Of a stretch of DNA of 64,000 bases, positions 26,347-33,815 are shown one piece after another. The notes under the pieces were generated by a model. That model worked only from the letters and a program-made list of their open reading frames with translations, ran no database searches and was not told where the DNA came from. Both the position numbers and the translations under genes were made by a program. Each line of letters begins with the position of its first letter. Position 1 is the first letter of the stretch. This DNA comes from CAZPUS01 sp964589825 (lineage in GTDB: Bacteria > Fibrobacterota > Chitinivibrionia > Chitinivibrionales > WJKA01). The stretch spans positions 19,195 to 83,194 of the forward strand of contig CAZPUS010000011.1 in NCBI GenBank assembly GCA_964589825.1, given 5' to 3'.

Positions 26347-26949
26347 TTATACGTGGTAGCGGTCGGAAAAAAAAGTGACAATTGCGCTGTCGTAAGTACT
26401 CGTGTGTTTAAAGGCCTTGACAGCAAGATCTTGTCGGGTGGAAAGATCGGTTCCCCCTTCCCGGGATATCTGCTGCGCAATCCGCGGGTAATCGGTCGGT
26501 TCGACGACCACGGTGACATACTGGTGGTTTTTTGCGGCGCTTCGTATCATTGTCGGGCCACCGATATCGATATTCTCGATGGCGTCATTCGTTTCGACAT
26601 TGGGATCGGCGACTGTTTTTTCAAACGGATAGAGATTCACGACCACGAGATCGATTGGCGCAATGGAATGGTCCCGGCTTTCGTGTATATCGCCGTCGTG
26701 GTCCCGGCGGAAAAGAAGACCCCCGTGGATTTTGGGGTGAAGCGTCTTGACGCGTCCATCAAAGATTTCCGGAGAGCCGGTATACTCACTTACCGCAGTA
26801 ACGGCGACGCCTCCCTGTGTCAGAGCACGCGCCGTTCCTCCGGTGGAGAGGATCTCTATTTTATGGGATTGCAGAGTTTGTGCGAACTCAACCACCCCCT
26901 CTTTATTTGATACGCTTATCAGTGCACGACGAATGGGGCTTTTTTCCAT
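26347..26949 (-). CDS. purH: standalone IMP cyclohydrolase (N-terminal half of PurH)
   Basis: Closes the imidazole ring of FAICAR to give IMP, the last step of purine synthesis. The 200-aa protein has the whole MGS-like cyclohydrolase domain: RRALISVSNKEGVVEFA, LSTGGTARAL, DGRVKTLHPKIHGGLL, NLYPFEKTV and IDIGGPTMIRSAAKN. It stops at the normal domain boundary (HTSTYDSAIVTFFSDRY), with no transformylase domain (about 320 residues in bifunctional PurH). The downstream 82 bases show no remnant. AICAR transformylase must therefore come from another gene. The stop is clean, so I see a split enzyme rather than an obvious pseudogene. Confidence 0.88.
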   Translation of the reverse strand: MEKSPIRRALISVSNKEGVVEFAQTLQSHKIEILSTGGTARALTQGGVAVTAVSEYTGSPEIFDGRVKTLHPKIHGGLLFRRDHDGDIHESRDHSIAPIDLVVVNLYPFEKTVADPNVETNDAIENIDIGGPTMIRSAAKNHQYVTVVVEPTDYPRIAQQISREGGTDLSTRQDLAVKAFKHTSTYDSAIVTFFSDRYHV

Positions 26950-26992
26950 ATATTAGTTCCCTCGGATAATGAAACATAAGTAATAAAATTAT

Positions 26993-27156
26993 ACCTGAAT
27001 TGAGCGAGTTTGTTTGCGGGATCTGCTGCCGGCCGTACTTCTCTTATAATTTCGAAACCTATGAGACAACCAACAAAGTCGCACCATAATATTCGAGAAC
27101 ACAACAGCAGCGCGGCTCACCGCAGCTTTTATCAAAATAACCGCTCAATATTAGGT
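26993..27156 (+). repeat. 163-bp palindromic element, copy 4
   Basis: Full-length copy, starts ACCTGAATTGAGCGAGTTTG and ends CGCTCAATATTAGGT. It lies upstream of the leftward purH-like gene. Confidence 0.9.
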
Positions 27157-27388
27157 TATATAAAATGGTTTATTGTACATGCCGGGGGCAAATCGGCTGC
27201 GTGCGATCGATCCCGATTAGCTGTTATCCAGAGACAGAACCTTGTGGTATCTCAATCGGCAAAAGTGGAAACTCCCTGTCTTCAGGATAAAGAATGGGCA
27301 TGCGCAGTGGAAATGCCTTAAGTGTCAAAAAAAGGTGGGAAGCCTCCGACCTAACCTTTGCCGGTATCAGTCGATAGACGGACAGCCC

Positions 27389-27413
27389 TCGACATTGAGC
27401 CGAGGGCGCTTTG
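27389..27413. other. hairpin-forming inverted repeat, gene-poor stretch
   Basis: GCCCTCG and CGAGGGC around a short loop, just past the end of the Cys-rich gene. No T-run on either strand. The surrounding 27157-27427 holds no gene I can support. Confidence 0.4.
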
Positions 27414-27427
27414 GCTGCGACGCAGGA

Positions 27428-27631
27428 TTATATCTTTCCCGACTGTACCAGCTGTGCGAAGTTTCCGAATGATCTGTCATACGTACGCTCCACATCATCG
27501 GGGAATACGCATGCAGGCAGTTCCCGGGCACGAAGATGATACTGCAGGCATTCGCAGCAACGTCCCTTTCGCGGGCATGGTTCGTAGGTACAATTACAAT
27601 GCTGCATGTTTTTTTCCTGGCTGCATTCCAT
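27428..27631 (-). CDS. small Cys-rich protein, DUF6485-like
   Basis: 67-aa protein, MECSQEKNMQHCNCTYEPC, then CCECLQYH and ELPACVFPDDVERTYDRS. The eight-Cys pattern (CxC..C..CCxC..C) and the TYDRS block match my recollection of the DUF6485 family of small bacterial proteins, probably metal-binding; function unknown. The open frame continues upstream to 27928, but GGAGGTG just before ATG 27631 gives the correct start and upstream residues look unrelated. Transcribed leftward, away from the Ca/Na antiporter. Confidence 0.8.
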   Translation of the reverse strand: MECSQEKNMQHCNCTYEPCPRKGRCCECLQYHLRARELPACVFPDDVERTYDRSFGNFAQLVQSGKI

Positions 27632-27703
27632 ACGGCACCTCCAGTATGTTTTATGGTGACGGGTGTTCGGTAAATACACTATTTTTCCATGGATAAAAAT
27701 ACA

Positions 27704-27863
27704 ACCTGAACAGAGGGTTGTATTGATAAACGCTGCGGTGAACCGTGCTGCTGTTGCGTTTCGGAAATGACAGGAGAACACTTTGACGGGATCTTTATTT
27801 CCGGGGATGCAGGTGCAGTGCTGATGGAGGCAGATAACGCACACAACATCGTACAGTTCAGGC
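27704..27863 (-). repeat. 163-bp palindromic element, copy 5 (inverted)
   Basis: Opposite orientation. Starts ACCTGAACAGAGGGTTGT and ends TCGTACAGTTCAGG. The centre pairs GGAAAT with ATTTCC, unlike the AAACCATG/CATGGTTT pairing of other copies, so the pairing is kept with different bases. Confidence 0.82.
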
Positions 27864-27926
27864 ACAAGCTGATTTGTAATGGCGTGGCGGCTACTCATGT
27901 AATCCGAAAATAGCAGAGGGGAATGC

Positions 27927-28913
27927 ATGGATCAAATGCACTTTTATACCGATATCGTATTTCTCAATGTGCTGCTTATGGCGGCGGGCTTCCTCATGCT
28001 TGTCAAAGGCAGTGACTGGTTCGTGGAATCATCCGCCGATATCTCACGAAAGTACAATATTCCGCAGATGGTCGTCGGACTTACTATCGTGAGTATCGGA
28101 ACCTCGCTTCCGGAGCTTGCGACCAACGTGTACGCCACCATTACCGGCGAGGTAGGTATTGCACTCGGAAACATTCTGGGAAGTAACATCGCCAATGTAT
28201 ATCTGGTACTGGGTATCGCGGTGGTCTTGTATGGCAGAATATCGATTTCGCGTAAGTTTCTTAACAGAGATGGATTGTTTCTTCTTGGAATTTATCTGCT
28301 TTTTGCGGTTTTTGCCTGGTTCCCCGCCGACACTCATATGCTCAACACCATGGAATGCGGGGTGTTTCTCCTACTGCTGGTGGGCTATTGCGTATATCTT
28401 TTTACCAATACCGATGTAATGCAAGAGGAGATGCCGGAAGAAGCGAAGCATGTTCATTTTACCCGTGCGAGCGTGGCATGGTTGTTTCTTGGTGTCGGGC
28501 TGATCTGCATAATTGTCGGTGCAAAGCTCATTGTCGATAATGTGGTCAAGATCGCGAATGATTTCGATATTCCCAAACCGATAATTTCGGCTACGGTTGT
28601 GGCATTCGGAACTTCGGTTCCCGAGCTTGCGGTTACTATCTCCGGGGTGATTAAAAAGAAAAACGCGATCGCGCTCGGCAATATAGTCGGAAGCTGTATT
28701 TTCAACATCCTGCTGGTACTCGGCGCGGTGGGAGTGCTCAGTAATGTGGATGTGGATTCGAATTCAATGTTCTTTCTTACCCCGCTTATGGTATCCTCAG
28801 GAGCGTTGCTGTTGCTGTTTATGCGCACCGGAAGGGCGCTGGTCAGAGTTGAAGGGGTGGTTTTTCTGGTGTTGTATTCGGCGTATATCGCGTATAATGT
28901 GGTGTTGATGTAA
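27927..28913 (+). CDS. calcium/sodium antiporter (CaCA family, YrbG-like)
   Basis: Inner-membrane cation antiporter exchanging Ca2+ for Na+ or H+. Ten or more predicted helices, with the two alpha-repeats that form the ion site: GTSLPELATNVYATITGE with GNILGSNIANVYLVLG, and GTSVPELAVTISG with GNIVGSCIFNILLVLG. 328 aa, typical. ATG 27927 follows GAGGGG. No transport partner nearby; the next gene encodes an exported protein. Confidence 0.92.
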   Translation: MDQMHFYTDIVFLNVLLMAAGFLMLVKGSDWFVESSADISRKYNIPQMVVGLTIVSIGTSLPELATNVYATITGEVGIALGNILGSNIANVYLVLGIAVVLYGRISISRKFLNRDGLFLLGIYLLFAVFAWFPADTHMLNTMECGVFLLLLVGYCVYLFTNTDVMQEEMPEEAKHVHFTRASVAWLFLGVGLICIIVGAKLIVDNVVKIANDFDIPKPIISATVVAFGTSVPELAVTISGVIKKKNAIALGNIVGSCIFNILLVLGAVGVLSNVDVDSNSMFFLTPLMVSSGALLLLFMRTGRALVRVEGVVFLVLYSAYIAYNVVLM

Positions 28914-28938
28914 TCAAGAGGGAGGTCATTTACGTACA

Positions 28939-29553
28939 ATGAAGGTTCAGCGGTTTGATACCGGGATAAAAATAAAAACAATCTTTACGGCCGGAATCGT
29001 TGCGGCACTGGCATGTATTTATTGTGCCGGACCGTCCACCACCCGTGCAGAACAATGGTATCCGGATACCTGGTATTCCGAGGACAATGTATACCAGAAT
29101 CGTGCACTTGGCTTCAGCCTGCATTTCAAAGGAAGATGGCATATTGTGACAGAACCGGAGGATATGAATGAAACCGGGCGGGATTTTTTTGCGCAACTGC
29201 ATGAGTCGAGCTCTGAGCTCCTTTTTATGGGCACTACCGCTGATAGTGCAAAAGCGTGTCTCGGTATCGCAAGCCAGCTCAATTATCCTAATCGTCTTTT
29301 TGCGCAGAAGACACGTGAGGCGAATCTGGAAGATATCGATCAGGATTACGGCCTCAGCCAGTTCATTGCCCATAAACATGATATGGTAAAGTGGGAGTAC
29401 CGAATAGGATCCCACTCTTTTGTCGAGTTCTTTTTTTTACACGATACGTACAATGTCCGCATTCGATTCTGGACCAAAGCGCGTATTTTTAGTAATTTTC
29501 TGCCTGTGTTCGAAGGGATAATGACATCGCTGGAGTATACGTACGGTTATTGA
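28939..29553 (+). CDS. exported protein of unknown function
   Basis: 204-aa protein. Its N-terminal hydrophobic segment (residues ~13-32) has two Cys (LACIYCAG), but they do not fit a clear lipobox, so lipoprotein status is open. The mature region (WYPDTWYSEDNVYQNRALG, then FSLHFKGRWHI) is rich in aromatic residues and beta-like. The segment from ~60 to ~200 resembles small periplasmic or photosystem-like beta-sandwich domains but no family is certain. It starts 25 bases after the antiporter stop, same strand, probably co-transcribed. Confidence 0.6.
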   Translation: MKVQRFDTGIKIKTIFTAGIVAALACIYCAGPSTTRAEQWYPDTWYSEDNVYQNRALGFSLHFKGRWHIVTEPEDMNETGRDFFAQLHESSSELLFMGTTADSAKACLGIASQLNYPNRLFAQKTREANLEDIDQDYGLSQFIAHKHDMVKWEYRIGSHSFVEFFFLHDTYNVRIRFWTKARIFSNFLPVFEGIMTSLEYTYGY

Positions 29554-29987
29554 GCTGCCACTCTTTTATGCCCTGAAGGTATAGGTCGCAACTCATACAG
29601 CAAATACCCGCGTGCTCAAATGGAATCCGGGTTTTTAATGATTCCATTATGCATCACGGCTTCCACGATTGATGAGGAGACGTCTGTTTTTCGGCTGGGC
29701 GCCGGTACGAAATGTATTTTTAACTGAATTGAGCGATTGCGTTAATATACGCTGCGGTGGGTCGTGCTGTGGTTGTATTCTTCCAAATATGGTGTCTTGC
29801 GGGTGGTCTGCGTATAATTTCAGGATCAAAAACCAGTGCGGAAGAGAGCTGCGGAGTGTATACCTGCATAAGCGACGTTGAGATGTGAGAGCGTGTATTG
29901 TCGTATTCGTATCTCAGAGCCCCTTGATTTTTTACAGGTAACCATCACTACAGCCGATGATGTCTCACCTTACACGATAGAGCGATT
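29554..29987. other. intergenic stretch with decayed repeat
   Basis: Holds copy 6 of the palindromic element (about 29722-29888, inverted and degenerate) and the leader of the Rrf2 gene. Bases 29554-29721 hold nothing I can support. Confidence 0.6.
29722..29888 (-). repeat. palindromic element, copy 6 (inverted, degenerate)
   Basis: Left end AACTGAATTGAGCGATTG and the CGCTGCGGTGGGTCGTGCTG block match the element. The second half is diverged and its right end poorly defined. Confidence 0.6.
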
Positions 29988-30467
29988 GTGATTAAGTTTT
30001 CAACAAAATGCCGCTATGGTCTCCGGGCGCTTGCCACTATTGCCAGGTCGCCGGAAGATGTCCCGGTCAAAGGCAGAGAGATCGCGCGGCAGCAGCATTT
30101 TTCAGAGAGTTATCTTGAAAACATATGCATGATACTTAAATCAAAAGGATTTATAGCCACAGTGCGTGGAGCACACGGCGGGTATATGCTTGCTCGCAGC
30201 GCCTCGCAGATCGTGATCCGCGATGTGGTCGAAGCGCTCGAGGGTCCGATATCACTGGTCGATTGTCTGGATGACTGCAAACGCTGTACTCATGAAGACG
30301 ATTGTGTAACCAGGGCTATGTGGAAAACACTGCGACACGCCATTGTCGGGATACTCGACAAGATGACGCTGGAGGACCTGCTTCAATTTTCGGATACAAA
30401 AAGCGAGCGGATTCTTAAAAATGCGCTCTATTCCTGGATTTGTGAAGATGGCGAAAAACCGGTATAA
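29988..30467 (+). CDS. Rrf2 family transcriptional regulator with a Cys cluster
   Basis: Winged-helix regulator of the Rrf2 family (IscR, NsrR, CymR). N-terminus FSTKCRYGLRALATIA and HFSESYLENICMILKSKGFI form the helix-turn-helix region, then VRGAHGGYMLAR is the wing. Four cysteines (93, 97, 100, 106) in CLDDCKRCTHEDDC could bind an Fe-S cluster; IscR uses three Cys. The start is probably GTG 29988. The Fe-S enzyme gene nadA follows on the same strand behind a palindromic-element copy. What it senses is unknown. Confidence 0.88.
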   Translation: MIKFSTKCRYGLRALATIARSPEDVPVKGREIARQQHFSESYLENICMILKSKGFIATVRGAHGGYMLARSASQIVIRDVVEALEGPISLVDCLDDCKRCTHEDDCVTRAMWKTLRHAIVGILDKMTLEDLLQFSDTKSERILKNALYSWICEDGEKPV

Positions 30468-30476
30468 GTTACTGTT

Positions 30477-30639
30477 ACCTAAATTGAGCGATTTTATTTG
30501 CGAAATCTGCTGCAATCCGCATTCCTCTTATTTTCTCTAAAACCATGAGATAACCAACAAGGTTGCCCCATACTTTTCGAGACCACAATAGCAGCACGAC
30601 TCACCGCAGCGTTCATCGACACAATTGCTCAATTCAGGT
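30477..30639 (+). repeat. 163-bp palindromic element, copy 7 (best preserved)
   Basis: Arms ACCTAAATTGAGCGATTTTA.. and the reverse complement of ..CAATTGCTCAATTCAGGT align along nearly the whole ~79-base length, around an AACAA loop. It begins 10 bases after the Rrf2 stop and ends 39 bases before nadA. Confidence 0.93.
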
Positions 30640-30678
30640 TTTACACATATTCATTCACATTGTTGGAAAAAACCGCGT

Positions 30679-31578
30679 ATGAAAGATATCCTTGGGACGT
30701 TGAAAAAAGAGCGCAATGCGGTAATCCTCGCACATAATTATGAAGAAGCAGCGGTACAGGATCTTGCCGATTTTGTGGGCGACTCGCTCGAATTGAGTCG
30801 AAAAGCCGCACAAACCGATGCAGAAGTGATCGTTTTCTGCGGTGTGCGATTCATGGCGGAAACCGCGAAAATCCTTGCCCCTGACAGGACCGTATTGCTT
30901 CCGGTGGCCGAGGCCGGTTGCCCCATGGCGGACATGATAACCGTATCTGCGCTGCAGCAGCTTACCGATGCGCATCCCGACGCAACAGTCGTGTGTTACG
31001 TAAATACTTCTGCAGAGGTAAAGGCGCATAGTGACATATGCTGTACCTCGTCCAATGCGGTGGAAGTGGTTCAAAACGCATGCCCGGAAGATCGGGAAGT
31101 TATTTTCATCCCGGACAAAAACCTGGCAGCGAATACCGCCCGGGCACTCGGACGCAGTTTTATCGTATGGCAGGGGTATTGCCCCGTACACGCGGCAATG
31201 ACACTGCACGATCTCTCATGCATTCGGCAGCAGCACCCCGAGGCACTGGTTATGGTACATCCGGAATGCGATCCGGCGGTATGTGAGCGTGCGGATGCGG
31301 TGGTTTCAACTGGTGGTATGTGTCGCTATGCGCGCCAAAACCGGGCATCCGAAATAATCGTCGGTACTGAAGTGGGTATGTTGTATCGGCTGCAAAAGGA
31401 AAATCCTCGGACGCGTTTTTATCCTCTGTCTGACAGAGCAGTATGCGCGGACATGAAGCGTATCGGCCCCGAGACCGTTATTTCGTCCTTAAAGGAGAAC
31501 AGGCATGAAATCACTCTTTCGGAGGAGGTGATTCACTATGCACGAAAAAGCATTACACGGATGCTTGACATACGCTGA
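30679..31578 (+). CDS. nadA: quinolinate synthase
   Basis: Makes quinolinate from iminoaspartate and DHAP in NAD synthesis; a 4Fe-4S enzyme. Blocks: ILAHNYEEAAVQDLADFVGDS, VIVFCGVRFMAETAKIL (cluster Cys), LPVAEAGCPMADM, CTSSNAVEVV, VHPECDPAVCERADAVVSTGGM and RAVCADMKR, supplying the other cluster Cys. The upstream frame runs into the palindromic element, so ATG 30679 is used (MKDILGTLKKERNAVIL). 299 aa. nadB and nadC are not in the window. Confidence 0.96.
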   Translation: MKDILGTLKKERNAVILAHNYEEAAVQDLADFVGDSLELSRKAAQTDAEVIVFCGVRFMAETAKILAPDRTVLLPVAEAGCPMADMITVSALQQLTDAHPDATVVCYVNTSAEVKAHSDICCTSSNAVEVVQNACPEDREVIFIPDKNLAANTARALGRSFIVWQGYCPVHAAMTLHDLSCIRQQHPEALVMVHPECDPAVCERADAVVSTGGMCRYARQNRASEIIVGTEVGMLYRLQKENPRTRFYPLSDRAVCADMKRIGPETVISSLKENRHEITLSEEVIHYARKSITRMLDIR

Positions 31579-31973
31579 AGGTCGTATCGTTTTCGGCAGC
31601 TGTGCAGGGGAAGAAGGGATTATGTATTTTTAAGGGCGTGTTTTTTATATTACTCCGCGCATGAGGGCGTATCGGCGGGATGGGGTGACTGCCTCTGTGC
31701 AGTGACAACTCGATGGCGCAGATTGCAGACGCTTTTGCGATTAAAGGAGCGCCATTGGCGCATAAATAATCGAATTCAAATTTGAATTGCGTGATTGTTT
31801 TCATGAAAGCTGCAGTGTGCCGCCCTGTTATTATGTTCTCATAAATGACAGGTCAATCTTGTTGGGTGGTGCATCATTTACGGGAGCACAAGTGCAGTGT
31901 GGATGGCAGCAAGTTTCACGAATAAAATCGCACAGTTCAGGTCACACATTAAAGTTACCCGGCAGCTTTTATC
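31579..31973. other. intergenic stretch with palindromic element
   Basis: Contains copy 8 of the palindromic element (31780-31942) and, at 31749-31761, a short perfect palindrome GCGCCATTGGCGC. No gene and no known riboswitch (for example S-box) seen upstream of metA. Confidence 0.55.
31780..31942 (-). repeat. 163-bp palindromic element, copy 8 (inverted)
   Basis: Starts near ATTTGAATTGCGTGATTGTTT and ends ATCGCACAGTTCAGGT. The centre pairs AAATGA with TCATTT, a compensated variant of the CATG-based pairing elsewhere. Confidence 0.82.
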
Positions 31974-32867
31974 ATGACTATAGTAGTTCCCAAGGATTAT
32001 CATTTAATCAACGCACTGGAGCAGCGGCGCGTAGAATGCATCGATCAGACGAGAGCGCTTCGGGAAGAAATCCGGGCCTTACGTGTTGGTATTCTGAACA
32101 TTATGCCGCAGGCAGAACAATATGAATACCATTTGCTCGTACCGCTTGGCAGAAGTGTTATACAGATCGAGCCGGTATGGCTTCGGCTCAAATCGCATAA
32201 TTATTCAAGCAGCAGCAGAGAGCATCTCGACAATGTATATGTCACTTTTGAGCAGGCGAATACCGAACGCCATCTTGACGGTTTGCTCGTGACCGGTGCG
32301 CCGGTGGAGGAAATCCCCTTCGAGGATGTGTCATACTGGAATGAAATTATCGAGATTATGACCTTTGCACAACACTACAATATTCCCACTCTTGGTATAT
32401 GCTGGGGTGGGCTTGCACTGGCCAGGTTTCTCGGGATGGAAAAAGTGAAGTACGACAGGAAGCTGTTCGGGGTATATGAAACCAGAAATGTCGATCGTAC
32501 ACATCGAATTACCGGTGAAATGGATGATGTGTTCTGGTGTCCCCAGAGCAGACATTCCGGCATCCGAAATCAGGTGCTCGAGCAACAGAGTAAGCAAGGC
32601 AATATCAGGCTGCTGGCCTATTCGGATGAGGCGGGCTACGTTATATTCGAAAGTATGGATGGGATTTTTCTCATGCATCTGGGTCACCTCGAGTATGATG
32701 CTACCCGTCTTGTAGAGGAATATTACCGGGATAAAAAGAAGGGCCGTACCGATGTAGAGCCGCCAAAGAATCTTGATCTGAACAATCCGGTCAATCGGTG
32801 GCGCGCGCATTCGCTGGAATTTTTTCAACAGTGGATTAAATACCTTCACGACAGAGTCGCGTTCTGA
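31974..32867 (+). CDS. metA: homoserine O-acyltransferase MetA (HTS family), predicted O-acetyltransferase
   Basis: Activates homoserine for methionine synthesis. HTS-family features: NIMPQAEQYEYHLL, LLVTGAPVEEIPFED, catalytic Cys143 (LGICWGGLA), then His238 and Glu240 (HLGHLEYD). The residue equivalent to E. coli Gly111 is Glu112 here; in the family Glu at this place goes with acetyl-CoA and Gly with succinyl-CoA, so I predict acetyltransferase activity. 297 aa, ATG 31974. The next gene is a serine acetyltransferase, making an acetylation pair for sulfur amino acids. Confidence 0.94.
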   Translation: MTIVVPKDYHLINALEQRRVECIDQTRALREEIRALRVGILNIMPQAEQYEYHLLVPLGRSVIQIEPVWLRLKSHNYSSSSREHLDNVYVTFEQANTERHLDGLLVTGAPVEEIPFEDVSYWNEIIEIMTFAQHYNIPTLGICWGGLALARFLGMEKVKYDRKLFGVYETRNVDRTHRITGEMDDVFWCPQSRHSGIRNQVLEQQSKQGNIRLLAYSDEAGYVIFESMDGIFLMHLGHLEYDATRLVEEYYRDKKKGRTDVEPPKNLDLNNPVNRWRAHSLEFFQQWIKYLHDRVAF

Positions 32868-32889
32868 AAACGCAGTACGGGAGTTGCGT

Positions 32890-33780
32890 ATGTCTATGAG
32901 TAAATGGATCAACGAATCTATTCCACAGGTAGTATCCACCCTCGAACAACGAATACTCAAGGGCATACATATAGAATCGGAAAGTGGTCTCAATCTTACT
33001 GGACGACAGACGATATATGCATTGCTGGACGATATCCTGGCCGCACTTTTTCCAAGTGTATATAGCAAAGAGAAGGTGTCAGAGGAGAATCTGAGCTATT
33101 TTCTCGATAACTATCTCCGGCATATAGGCTTCGAGCTCCCCAGGCTTCTGCAGGAGGTGCTCGAACATTACTGCGAGGAAAAAGAGTGCGGGCAATGCAC
33201 CTGTCCCGAAAAGGCACAACGTGTATCACGAGAACTTATTCAGGCACTGCCGAGACTCAGAAGCGAGCTTGCCGCCGACATCGGCGTGGCGTTCGAAAGC
33301 GATCCCGCGTCGAGGTCGGCAGGAGAGGTACTGTTGAGTTATCCCGGAATAGAAGCGATCGCCACCTTTCGCATTGCGCACGAGCTCTATGTAAACGACA
33401 TACCGATTATTCCCCGCTTAATGACCGAACGAGCCCACTCACGTACCGGCATTGACATTCATCCGGGCGCATCCATAGGCACGTCTTTTTTCATAGACCA
33501 TGGAACCGGCGTGGTTATCGGGGAAACGACGACCATAGGGACGAATGTCAAAATTTACCAGGGGGTTACTCTTGGTGCACTTTCACCGCTGGATAAAAGC
33601 GGGAAGGCACGCCGCGGGAAAAAACGGCATCCGGATATCGAGGACGAAGTGATAATCTATGCCAATGCTACGATCCTCGGTGGCAAAACCCGTATCGGCA
33701 GAGGCAGTATTATAAGCGGTAACTCATGGATTACCAGTTCCGTGCCTCCGGGAAGTGTAGTGCGAAACGGTGTGATATAA
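32890..33780 (+). CDS. serine O-acetyltransferase (EpsC/CysE-like)
   Basis: Left-handed parallel beta-helix acyltransferase that acetylates serine for cysteine synthesis. The long N-terminal helical region precedes the hexapeptide core: IDIHPGASIGTSFFIDHGT, GVVIGETTTIGTNVKIYQGV, and IIYANATILGGKTRIGRGS. ATG 32890 is chosen over TTG 32884 because GGGAG lies six bases upstream. 296 aa, with a Cys pair (CGQC) in the N-terminal part. Starts 22 bases after metA. The next gene is convergent. Confidence 0.85.
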   Translation: MSMSKWINESIPQVVSTLEQRILKGIHIESESGLNLTGRQTIYALLDDILAALFPSVYSKEKVSEENLSYFLDNYLRHIGFELPRLLQEVLEHYCEEKECGQCTCPEKAQRVSRELIQALPRLRSELAADIGVAFESDPASRSAGEVLLSYPGIEAIATFRIAHELYVNDIPIIPRLMTERAHSRTGIDIHPGASIGTSFFIDHGTGVVIGETTTIGTNVKIYQGVTLGALSPLDKSGKARRGKKRHPDIEDEVIIYANATILGGKTRIGRGSIISGNSWITSSVPPGSVVRNGVI

Positions 33781-33815
33781 ATTCGAAGGCGAGATCGCGC
33801 CGCACGAATGGAGGG

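Noticed and set aside
27240..27420. Possible c-di-GMP (GEMM) riboswitch: GGTGGGAAGCCTCCGACCTA resembles part of the GEMM-I core
   Set aside because: The ACGCAAAG core is missing, the paired helices do not line up, and the next gene on that strand is far away behind an opposite-strand gene.
27242..27472. 76-codon frame with a CxxC pair (WKCLKCQKK) that looked like a transposase zinc ribbon
   Set aside because: Too short, overlaps the Cys-rich gene on the other strand, no ribosome site or transposase domain follows.
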